Shown here piece after piece: positions 1 through 7,628 of a stretch of DNA of 64,000 nt. The first letter of the stretch is position 1. Every line of letters begins with the position of its first letter. The notes beneath the pieces are model-generated. The model made no database searches. It was not told the origin of the DNA and saw only the letters and a list, made by a program, of their open reading frames with translations. The DNA comes from Clostridia bacterium (GTDB taxonomy: Bacteria > Bacillota > Clostridia > TANB77 > UBA1234). Location of the stretch: contig JAFUGE010000005.1 in NCBI GenBank assembly GCA_017469545.1, forward strand, positions 1 to 64,000. Direction: 5' to 3'. A program made the position numbers and the translations under genes.

Positions 1-414
1 GAGGTAAAAGAAGTCTTCTTCTTTAATTCTTCGTACGAAGTTGACGAAGAAAATCCAAATTCAACCAATTATGCCAATATAGTGATTGAAGATCTTTATG
101 TATTTAAAAATGCATACTTGATCTCTGTGGAAAAAAATGTTTATCATACGCCTTCGAGATACTTCAATTTCTACAACAGCGATTTAGAATTAATCGATTC
201 TTTTAGAAGTGACTCCGCAAATATTTTTGCTATCAACGACGATAAAATCTACTTTTCTGTCTCACTTAACCCTAATGTGCCAAACGAGGAAAGCTATTCC
301 GTTGATAATTGGTACAGAGAAGATATTGAATTAAGCGAGGAGGATGGTGAGCTTTTGCAAACTATTCTAAACACAACAGAAAGAAATGCAAAATATGCTC
401 CAGTAAGTCAGTAA
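1..414 (+). CDS. C-terminal part of an unknown protein, cut by the window edge
   Basis: The frame is open from base 1 to a TAA stop at 412-414, so the gene starts outside the window. An internal GTG at 82 is possible but has no ribosome site in front of it, so I read this as a 5'-truncated gene. The visible 137 residues are acidic and rich in Asn, Tyr and Phe, with no membrane segment or motif I recognise. Short strand-like stretches such as YFNFYNSDLELIDSF and IFAINDDKIYFSV suggest a beta-rich or propeller-like fold, which is only an impression. A strong hairpin terminator follows at once. Function unknown. Confidence 0.7.
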   Translation, partial: EVKEVFFFNSSYEVDEENPNSTNYANIVIEDLYVFKNAYLISVEKNVYHTPSRYFNFYNSDLELIDSFRSDSANIFAINDDKIYFSVSLNPNVPNEESYSVDNWYREDIELSEEDGELLQTILNTTERNAKYAPVSQ

Positions 415-420
415 TCATAA

Positions 421-455
421 AAATCCCAGCCGCAAACGCGACTGGGATTCTATTT
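421..455 (+). terminator. Rho-independent terminator after the truncated first gene
   Basis: The arms AATCCCAG and CTGGGATT, extended by an imperfect CCGC/GCGA pairing, form a hairpin with an AAAC loop, followed by a T-rich run (CTATTTTATTC). It lies 7 nt after the stop codon. Confidence 0.8.
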
Positions 456-519
456 TATTCAATTGGAATAAATTTCTTTGTCTCGACCTTCTCTTGCTTC
501 TCCTTCGGGAAATCTAAGC

Positions 520-547
520 ATCCAAGGGGGACGGAGGAATTTGGATA
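520..547. repeat. Half copy of the CCAAGGGGGACGGAGGA palindrome
   Basis: The segment TCCAAGGGGGACGGAGGAA followed by TTGGATA matches one arm of the long perfect palindrome at 51745-51808. Here only one arm is present, so no long hairpin can form. Confidence 0.7.
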
Positions 548-580
548 GATTTTTCTTCCGTAATAATTTGTCAAAAACTC

Positions 581-609
581 TTGACAAGCGTCTCTTTTCG
601 AACTATAAT
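581..609 (+). promoter_or_regulatory. Sigma-A type promoter for tRNA-Lys
   Basis: TTGACA (581-586) and TATAAT (604-609), both perfect consensus, are separated by 17 bp and end 17 bp before the tRNA 5' end. Confidence 0.9.
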
Positions 610-625
610 AATTATCGTTGACGAC

Positions 626-701
626 GCACCACTAGCTCAGTTGGTAGAGCATCTGACTCTTAATCAGGTTGTCCGGGGTTCGAGCCCCCGGTGGTGCACC
701 A
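626..701 (+). tRNA. tRNA-Lys (anticodon CTT)
   Basis: The 7-bp acceptor stem GCACCAC/GTGGTGC, D-arm GCTCAGTTGGTAGAGC, anticodon loop CTCTTAA (anticodon CTT) and T-loop TTCGAGC are all visible, and the 3' CCA is encoded. It has its own promoter and terminator. A second lysine tRNA (TTT) lies at 29109-29184, so both lysine codons have a dedicated reader. Confidence 0.95.
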
Positions 702-712
702 AAAGCATACAG

Positions 713-748
713 CTGTAAGGATTTGATAATTTCCTTGCAGTTTTTTTT
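713..748 (+). terminator. Terminator of tRNA-Lys
   Basis: CTGTAAGGA pairs with TCCTTGCAG (one G-T pair), followed by eight T residues. Confidence 0.85.
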
Positions 749-905
749 GCCTTTTACAACTTTTTTACCTCTTTCATTTGCAATCATTAGCATTTCCTTT
801 CTTCCCCCTCAATATGCATTTTTATTCCGCCCGCCGTATATAAATAGATAGACAGCTTAAAAACTGGCAATACTAACTCTATATCACTTATCGGAGGAAT
901 GAAAA

Positions 906-2312
906 ATGAAGAAAAATTTTTCGCTTGCCTTTGCAATTATCACATTTGTCTTTGTCTTTCTTGCACTATATAATGTATATCTATTCGGCGACGATTATTA
1001 CTATATCACTTATTCGAAAGGACCGATGCAGGAATTCTGGGCCCACCACGTCGAACACTATACCCAAATCAATGGAAGAGCAATCGTGCATTTTCTAGTA
1101 TCTATTTTTCTATCTCAAAATCTCATATGGTGGAAACTATTTAACGCCTTGATGCTAGCGTCAATTGTGTACTTCGGCTCAAAAATAGCCTCCGAAAACA
1201 CGCTATATAGTGGGCTTGCATTTTTTCTGGGTGTTTGTTTGATTGGAATTAGCGTATCAAGGCAAAGCATTTACTGGCTAACTGGCTCTTTTAACTATGT
1301 GTACCCCGTTTTTCTCTTATTCGTCTTTTGGTATTTTCTGCTAAAATATCGTGAAAATCCAAAACACACTTGGCTTATGTGTATATTATCATTCCTTGCT
1401 GCCGCAACCGTTGAGCAAGGCGGTATGATGGCCTTTGGGCTATGCTTTTTGCTTGTCATAAGAGATTTCATTGTGAATAAAAAAGTAGATAAAAAGCAAA
1501 TCGCAATTTGGGTGTTTGCTTTATTTGGTGTCGCAACCGTTATCCTGTCGCCGGCCACCTTTGTAAGATTTAACCTAGAAAACCAAGAAGAATTGTCTTT
1601 CTTTGCAAAATCCATACACTTAATCAAATACCTGCTAAACTCCTATTTCTTTACCAAGTGGATGTTGCCGCTCAACATCGCATTTATCTTACTTGGCCTT
1701 ATGAAGTGTAAGAACCGCATCCTAAAAGTAATTATCTTTTTCAGCATTCCCGTCCTACTATACAGCGTTTATTTTATCACAGCCAGCTCCGTCTTTGATT
1801 TAGTAAAAGTGCTAGTAATCGCCTATTTGCTACTTTCCTATGCCATTATTTCTGCAACAGTCATACTAAGAGATTTGAAAACAAATACAATCACCTTTAC
1901 CATAGCAGAAATTCTACTCGTTGGTTCTCAAATAATGCTCGCCGTATCCAGCGTTTATGGCGACAGAAATTTATTGTTTGGCATTTTTATGCTAATACTG
2001 ATGGTTGCCTATCTAACCCAAGATATTCATTTAGCAGAATGGAATGCGAAAACTTGCATATCCGCCGCCACAACGCTACTCTTAGCATTTGTATCTTTAC
2101 GCAACCAGCTCACCATTATCAATGGATACCACGAATCACACAAAATAGAAGCACAAAACATTGAAAAAATAGAAAGCAACACCTCTAGAGAATTAGTCTT
2201 AGACACGCCCGACATCAACTACACCTGGTCAATGCCCTACGTCAGCGACTATCATAAGTACTATTACAAAATGTACTACAATCTAAAAAATGTTGATGTG
2301 ACGTGGAAATAA
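906..2312 (+). CDS. Polytopic membrane protein, DUF6056-like (GT-C fold type)
   Basis: A 468-residue protein made almost entirely of hydrophobic helices, with an N-terminal signal-anchor. Shortly after the first helix it carries FGDDYYYITY and, further on, NGRAIVHFL and YWLTGSFNYVYP. This arrangement (acidic pair in the first external loop, NGR, and tGsfNY before a run of helices) is what I associate with DUF6056 proteins, thought to resemble GT-C glycosyltransferases; the acidic pair would be the likely catalytic or metal site. The start ATG at 906 follows CGGAGGAATGAAA. The gene stands alone, separated from the ABC genes downstream by their promoter. The substrate cannot be read from the sequence, and another multi-pass polymer or sugar-handling family is possible. 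Confidence 0.6.
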   Translation: MKKNFSLAFAIITFVFVFLALYNVYLFGDDYYYITYSKGPMQEFWAHHVEHYTQINGRAIVHFLVSIFLSQNLIWWKLFNALMLASIVYFGSKIASENTLYSGLAFFLGVCLIGISVSRQSIYWLTGSFNYVYPVFLLFVFWYFLLKYRENPKHTWLMCILSFLAAATVEQGGMMAFGLCFLLVIRDFIVNKKVDKKQIAIWVFALFGVATVILSPATFVRFNLENQEELSFFAKSIHLIKYLLNSYFFTKWMLPLNIAFILLGLMKCKNRILKVIIFFSIPVLLYSVYFITASSVFDLVKVLVIAYLLLSYAIISATVILRDLKTNTITFTIAEILLVGSQIMLAVSSVYGDRNLLFGIFMLILMVAYLTQDIHLAEWNAKTCISAATTLLLAFVSLRNQLTIINGYHESHKIEAQNIEKIESNTSRELVLDTPDINYTWSMPYVSDYHKYYYKMYYNLKNVDVTWK

Positions 2313-2349
2313 TTCTCCGTGGCAGCAAAATACTTTTTGTCAACGCATC

Positions 2350-2378
2350 TTGAAAATGCCTCATTTTTTCGATATAAT
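2350..2378 (+). promoter_or_regulatory. Promoter for the ABC transporter operon
   Basis: TTGAAA (2350-2355) and TATAAT (2373-2378) with a 17-bp spacer, upstream of the AAAGGAG site for the ATPase gene. Confidence 0.7.
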
Positions 2379-2430
2379 AATAATCGAAATATTTTTAACA
2401 CATAATAATGGTGTTTAAAGGAGAATTTTT

Positions 2431-3159
2431 ATGTTAGAGTTTAAGAATGTAACGAAGCAGTTTGAGACAGTTACTGCTGTGAAGAATGTGTCTTTTACTG
2501 TGAATGATGGGGAGGTTCTTGGAATTGTGGGGCGAAACGGTTCTGGGAAGTCTACTATTTTTAGAATGATTTTAGATTTGATTGAGCCTACAGAGGGCGA
2601 AATTACATTCAATCATAACGAAATTACAACGAGTGTTTTGGATAGGTTTGGGTATTTGCCAGAGGAAGGCAGCCTTTTAAACCAGTATACCGTGCTGGAT
2701 ATTTGCGAGTATTACGCTTCTTTAAAGCTAATGCCCAAAAGCGAAATTTTGAAAAGTCTTAAGGAGTGGCTTGCCATTTTTCATATGGAAGATTTGCTGA
2801 CTATGAAAGTGAAAAAGCTTTCCAAAGGGAATCGTCAAAAAATTCAGTTTATTATTTCGGTTTTGCACAATCCTGATTTTATCATTTTGGACGAACCGTT
2901 TTCAGGACTGGATCCTGTGAGTGTGGAAGAATTGGAGAAAGCAATATTAACGCTAAAATCGCAAGGAAAAACCATCATTTTTTCTTCGCACATTATGAAT
3001 CACGTTGAAAACTTGTGTGACAAAATCCTGTTGATTAATCGCGGAGAAGCCTTGCTACAAGGCGATTTGCAAGAGGTTATTCGCAATTACAAAATCAATG
3101 GCGAGCCCGTCCATTCTCTCAATGATATCTTTATTGATAAGGTGGGTGAAGCGCTATGA
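2431..3159 (+). CDS. ABC transporter ATP-binding protein (NatA/DrrA-like)
   Basis: Cytoplasmic ATPase of 242 residues. Walker A GRNGSGKST lies near residues 34-42, the ABC signature LSKGN near 130, Walker B FIILDEP with the D-loop SGLDP near 150, and the switch histidine in SSHIM. It ends with the short C-terminal extension typical of NatA-like exporters. AAAGGAG precedes the ATG by 8 nt. Its stop codon overlaps the start of the permease gene by four bases (ATGA), so translation is coupled and the two proteins should form one transporter. NatA/NatB pairs are known as Na+ or drug exporters, but the substrate here is not evident. Confidence 0.93.
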   Translation: MLEFKNVTKQFETVTAVKNVSFTVNDGEVLGIVGRNGSGKSTIFRMILDLIEPTEGEITFNHNEITTSVLDRFGYLPEEGSLLNQYTVLDICEYYASLKLMPKSEILKSLKEWLAIFHMEDLLTMKVKKLSKGNRQKIQFIISVLHNPDFIILDEPFSGLDPVSVEELEKAILTLKSQGKTIIFSSHIMNHVENLCDKILLINRGEALLQGDLQEVIRNYKINGEPVHSLNDIFIDKVGEAL

Positions 3160-5363
3160 ATAATAGAAAAGTAAAAGAGATTATCAAATTTTCATTTTAT
3201 AAAGATTTGCAAAACAAGTGGTTTATTATTTTTAATGTTATTACGTTAGTTAGTATCCTAATCTTAATGAATTTTACTAAAATCTCTTCGTTATTGCACT
3301 TTGGAAATGAAGACGATATTTTTGAGATTGTTGTTTTAGATAATAGCAATTTAATCTATGGCAATGTTTCTTCAAAGCTATTGGAAAATGAGGGGTTTAG
3401 CGTTTCAAGGATTACAGAAAACACCTACACGGCAGACAATATTCCAGACGATTTTGTCATTATTGAAGCTACTCCGGACGAAGAAGAAATGATTCAATTT
3501 TCTGTCATTTCGAAAGAGGGAATTCAAGGTTCCAAATACGAAAAGCTACTAGAGGCTATGAGTTATGCCAGAAATATGATGTTTGCGGATAGGTATGGCA
3601 TTAGCGAAGAAGAGCTAGCTGTTTTTCAAAGCGATTTAAAAATTGATAGAGTCATGCTTTCAGTTGATGCAGAAGATTCGAATTCGAAAGAGTATGTGAA
3701 ACTTCTATCCTCTGCTTTAACTTACTTAATTGCGACGTTGATATTCTCAAAATTGTCAAATGAAATCGCGCAAGAAAAGCAGTCTAAATCAAGTGAATAT
3801 ATTTTAACAACCGTTTCTGCAAAAGAATATTTATTTGCAAAAATTTTTAGTAACGTTGCCATTGTCGTGATTCAGGGAATTTTGCTAATGATGTATTACT
3901 ACATCGCGATGCTATTATCAAGCGTTTTCACGATTGCCACAACAGATATTTCGCTTTCCGCTTCTGTACTTAGCAGTGCTCTTAGTATGGATATGGTTAT
4001 TTATATTTTGACTGTGATTTTATATAACATTTTAAATATTATTTTGCTTTGCATTATCCAAGCAACTTTAGCAGCCAAAACAGCCTCTACTTCCGAGGCA
4101 GGAAACACAATGTCCTTAGTATTGTTTATTATGGTAATCGCATATGTCGTTTCCTCTACTGTCATAGACCCTTACACAAAAGTAAATTCGCTACTTGCTA
4201 TTGCTTCTTGTTTGCCACTGCTTTCTGCATTTTTTATTCCTGCACTAATGGTAATTGGTCAATGCAGCATATGGCAAATTGCTCTTTCACTTATTTTATT
4301 AATTGTCTCTATTCCGTTTGCTTTTCATTTCTGTGCTAAGTTTTTTAAAAACGGAATTTTAGACTACACAAGATTGAAGAAGAAGCGCTCAGCCAGCGAA
4401 GATAAAGAAAAGAAGTTAGAAAAATATTTGGTAAAGAGAAAAATGAAAGAACTTGGTTTTGTGGTTGGCCTATCGATTTTAATTTATGTTGGCGTACAAA
4501 CCATATTCTCTCTAATAGGAAGCTTTACGCTTGGTACACTTTTCGAAAATATTTATACGGAAACAGAAATTTCATTAATTATGCAAGTGTTACTACAGGC
4601 GCTTTCTCTAGGCCTTGCTAGCATCTTTGTGTTAGCATATTGTAACAAACATAGCTTAACAGTTAGTCGACGAACTATGACGGTATCAAAATCAGAAAAA
4701 GTAAAAATTGTTTTGATTGCCTTGTTTTTAGTATTTGCTCTGCAAATCGTATTAAGCATATTACTATATCCAAGCTTAGGATTAGATTACGACATCACCG
4801 ATATGTTCGAAGTAACTAGCGAATCAAGCCTTTTGTCAAAATTAATGTTAGTATTTACCTTAGCTGTTACGCCAGCCCTATTTGAAGAACTATTCTTCAG
4901 AAAAGCAATGATTAATTTTACCTCACAGTACGGCAGGAAATTTGCATTAGTATTCTCCGCATTACTATTTGGAATTATCCATATGAACTTATCGCAAGGA
5001 TTATTTGCATTTATTATGGGATTAATTTTAGGCGGAATTTATTTATACACCGGCGATATAAAACTAACAATGCTAATTCACTTTTTAAACAATGGCTTTG
5101 CAGCGCTAGCAATGATATTGCCTGAAATTTGGATGGTTATTGTATCTATTATCTTGTTTGCTGTTTTAATTGCGGGATTTGTATTTTTCATACAAGCATT
5201 TGTAGAGAAAACTTCTAGAGCAAAAATATTATCCCTATGCAAGACAAAAGTATCTCTTAAGTCTCTAGAAAGATACAAGTATGTATTTGCCGACTACACC
5301 TTTGACATCTCTGCCATCCTTGTCGTTTTAATGAGTATCCTCACAGAACATTTATTAAGGTAA
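3156..5363 (+). CDS. ABC-2 type permease fused to a CPBP-family intramembrane protease
   Basis: A 735-residue membrane protein in two parts. Residues 1-410 look like a NatB-type ABC-2 permease: one N-terminal helix, a large outside domain (roughly 45-185), then a helix bundle. After a charged linker (about 400-425) comes a second bundle with the CPBP (Abi, Rce1-like) signature: EELFFRKA near residue 577, FGIIHMN near 606 and HFLNN near 643. These supply the paired Glu, Arg and two His expected at a glutamic intramembrane protease site. Known families place CPBP proteins in membrane proteolysis and bacteriocin self-immunity. The fusion to an export permease suggests that one polypeptide processes and exports a peptide, or protects against one; this is inference. 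Confidence 0.88.
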   Translation: MNNRKVKEIIKFSFYKDLQNKWFIIFNVITLVSILILMNFTKISSLLHFGNEDDIFEIVVLDNSNLIYGNVSSKLLENEGFSVSRITENTYTADNIPDDFVIIEATPDEEEMIQFSVISKEGIQGSKYEKLLEAMSYARNMMFADRYGISEEELAVFQSDLKIDRVMLSVDAEDSNSKEYVKLLSSALTYLIATLIFSKLSNEIAQEKQSKSSEYILTTVSAKEYLFAKIFSNVAIVVIQGILLMMYYYIAMLLSSVFTIATTDISLSASVLSSALSMDMVIYILTVILYNILNIILLCIIQATLAAKTASTSEAGNTMSLVLFIMVIAYVVSSTVIDPYTKVNSLLAIASCLPLLSAFFIPALMVIGQCSIWQIALSLILLIVSIPFAFHFCAKFFKNGILDYTRLKKKRSASEDKEKKLEKYLVKRKMKELGFVVGLSILIYVGVQTIFSLIGSFTLGTLFENIYTETEISLIMQVLLQALSLGLASIFVLAYCNKHSLTVSRRTMTVSKSEKVKIVLIALFLVFALQIVLSILLYPSLGLDYDITDMFEVTSESSLLSKLMLVFTLAVTPALFEELFFRKAMINFTSQYGRKFALVFSALLFGIIHMNLSQGLFAFIMGLILGGIYLYTGDIKLTMLIHFLNNGFAALAMILPEIWMVIVSIILFAVLIAGFVFFIQAFVEKTSRAKILSLCKTKVSLKSLERYKYVFADYTFDISAILVVLMSILTEHLLR

Positions 5364-5366
5364 AAA

Positions 5367-5410
5367 TTGGGGGCAAAGTATTGGGTTTTATCCCATTACT
5401 TTGCCCCCAA
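5367..5410. terminator. Bidirectional terminator between convergent genes
   Basis: A near-perfect stem joins TTGGGGGCAAAGTA with TACTTTGCCCCCAA and continues through TTGGG/CCCAT. On the minus strand it is followed by AATTTTTACC, so it best serves the 5487-7562 gene, but it also lies just after the permease stop codon. Confidence 0.85.
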
Positions 5411-5486
5411 AAGTATGAAGTCAATTATTATATTAATTTAATATCTTTTATCTGTCAAGAAAAAGGCGTTGACAAAAATCGACATT

Positions 5487-7562
5487 CTATTTTCCTCCGA
5501 ATAGTTTTTTAAACCAGTTTCCAATGATTTTAAATACGTTTACAATCTTCTCCCAAATCGTACTCTTTTCCTCTTCTGGCTCTAAATCGCCGTCACTGAC
5601 AAAGCTTGCCCCTTTGATGTCCTTTGATTTTAATAGTATTTGCACTGTTTCTGGCGCCTCGTTTTCACTAGAAGTAAATGAGACGATTTCCGCATCCGAG
5701 TTAATCTCAAAGATATTGGTCTCGTCTGAAATTTCGTCCAGACGATTTTTCGTGACGTTATATACCGTATTTTTCGACTGCTTGATGCTATTAGACTGAT
5801 TGGCGATGTTTTGCGTTTTGTTTAATAACTCTGTCATTCCGTCTGCCATATCGGTTGCCGCACTGTATAGTTCATTATCTAATATTTTCGTCATAGATTG
5901 TACGTGACTTAAAATATTTGTCGCGTGCGTATTGATTTCTTGTAGTTCGTTTGCTGCCTCGTTTAAGTGCGTTACTGCGTCTGCTACATTTTCTTTTTTC
6001 TCCAAATACTTCTCTAAATTTTCATTCGTGATTTTTAAAATTTCATTGATGGTGTCCACAGAGTTTTGCATTGCCTCGATGTCTTCTGGCAAATTTTTAG
6101 CATCTTTTGACAAGGAATTGATGTTTTCTTCTAATGTGTTTAAGTCTTTTTCTACTTTGCTCATACCAGACACTAAATTTTTGACGCCTGAAAGACCGCT
6201 TGATACACTGCCCTCTATGGATTCCATTTCAGACTGGATAGTCTGCAAATTCGTTTGAAGTGTTTTAGCAATCTTGGCATATTCTGCCGCCTGTGCTAAA
6301 TCTTCTGCTTGCTGCGCTTTGGCACCATACTCTGCCGCAAGTGCTGCAATCGCTTTTAGGCTTACTTCTATGTCAGATGTGTCTACGTTCTGGCCACTTG
6401 CTTGCGCTTTCAATACGGTTTCAGCAGATTTGATTAGGTCGCTCGTATCTCCTACTAATTTCTTAATGTCTTTCAAGTCGTCTGGCAAGTCTTCTGCAGC
6501 GTCTTCTAATCTCTCTAATGCTTCTGATACGTCTTCCAAATCCCCTATTAGCTTTGGCATTTTTTCTTGCAAATCACTGACCATTTGATTCACATCGTCT
6601 ACCGACGTTTGCAAATTTTCAATATCGTTAATAGCATTGGTCGTAATACGACTTAGCTCATTCAAATCTTTTGATAAATCTTCAATATTTTGATTTCTAC
6701 TTGCCGCTAATTCCTGAAGTTTATTACTTGCCGTCTTAATATTTTTTGCTCCACTAATTAGCTTTGCATTGGCACTGTTCATACTAGCCGTATTGTTTAG
6801 AAGAATATCCATGCTAGCATTTAGGCTATCGATAGCGTCTTCCAAATCTTTTTTATCCTCTGAGATTTCTGAAAGCTTATCAAATATTTCGCCTTGCAAA
6901 GGCACCATTGCAAACGTAATGCCATCCATACTAAAATTATTGCTGCCAATTTCTATTTCAAATGTTTTACTTTGTCCTGGCAAAGCAATGAGCATCAAGG
7001 TTTTGGTGTTACCCGTCAAAACTTCAATAGCATCTTTCGAATAAACACTAATGTATTCTGTCATATCATATGAAGACGTAATTTCTAGCATATATCGATT
7101 TCTAAAATATTCGTTAGCATTTTCATTTTCTGAAACATCAATCGTTATCTTCACAAGACCTTTCTCGCCCACTAAATCACTTGCGTTTTTATCTTCACCA
7201 TTTAATTTGTAGGAGATGTCTACATTCCAAGGAATGTTTTGCGAAGCCTCATTGGATAGCTTTCCCATATAGGAAAAATCACTTGTTCCCTCTGCAATAT
7301 TCCACTTGATAGCATTCTCTATCTTCTCCGACGTGTCGTGGTTTGTTAAGTTAGTCACCTCACTGTAGCTAGCATAATCTACAATTTCGCCGGCAGATAA
7401 TCCAGAAAATTTGTTATATACATTAATCAATTCTACACTTCCATATTCGTCTAAATTAACGTATACAATCTCACTTTTCTTTGCTAACTTCGCGCTTGCC
7501 AATGTAGAAGTGCTTATCCATAACATTGTGGAGGCAAGAATGATTGAAATACATTTTTTCAT
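5487..7562 (-). CDS. Secreted coiled-coil protein partnered with an MMPL exporter
   Basis: This 691-residue protein has a signal peptide (basic start, hydrophobic stretch, ALASAK-like cleavage region written STLASAK). A globular beta-rich domain follows to about residue 240, and then a very long heptad-rich coiled coil (about 240-600) of the kind seen in YhgE/Pip-like proteins. A short, lysine-rich hydrophobic tail (NWFKKLF) could touch the membrane. It starts 66 nt downstream of the MMPL stop on the same strand, so the two are almost certainly one operon. The likely role is a cell-surface or periplasm-equivalent adaptor of the RND pump, by analogy with similarly arranged gene pairs; I do not know its exact family. 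Confidence 0.75.
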   Translation of the reverse strand: MKKCISIILASTMLWISTSTLASAKLAKKSEIVYVNLDEYGSVELINVYNKFSGLSAGEIVDYASYSEVTNLTNHDTSEKIENAIKWNIAEGTSDFSYMGKLSNEASQNIPWNVDISYKLNGEDKNASDLVGEKGLVKITIDVSENENANEYFRNRYMLEITSSYDMTEYISVYSKDAIEVLTGNTKTLMLIALPGQSKTFEIEIGSNNFSMDGITFAMVPLQGEIFDKLSEISEDKKDLEDAIDSLNASMDILLNNTASMNSANAKLISGAKNIKTASNKLQELAASRNQNIEDLSKDLNELSRITTNAINDIENLQTSVDDVNQMVSDLQEKMPKLIGDLEDVSEALERLEDAAEDLPDDLKDIKKLVGDTSDLIKSAETVLKAQASGQNVDTSDIEVSLKAIAALAAEYGAKAQQAEDLAQAAEYAKIAKTLQTNLQTIQSEMESIEGSVSSGLSGVKNLVSGMSKVEKDLNTLEENINSLSKDAKNLPEDIEAMQNSVDTINEILKITNENLEKYLEKKENVADAVTHLNEAANELQEINTHATNILSHVQSMTKILDNELYSAATDMADGMTELLNKTQNIANQSNSIKQSKNTVYNVTKNRLDEISDETNIFEINSDAEIVSFTSSENEAPETVQILLKSKDIKGASFVSDGDLEPEEEKSTIWEKIVNVFKIIGNWFKKLFGGK

Positions 7563-7599
7563 TTTGATTTCCTTCTTTCTTTTATGTTGTGCCTGTTTG

Positions 7600-7625
7600 C
7601 GGGCAGCGTCATACGCTGCCCCTAC
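7600..7625 (-). repeat. Dispersed hairpin repeat, copy after the MMPL gene
   Basis: On the minus strand CTGTAGGGGCAGCGTATGACGCTGCCCGC begins 4 nt after the MMPL stop codon and fills most of the gap to the coiled-coil gene. The stem is GGGCAGCGT/ACGCTGCCC. Confidence 0.85.
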
Positions 7626-7628
7626 AGT

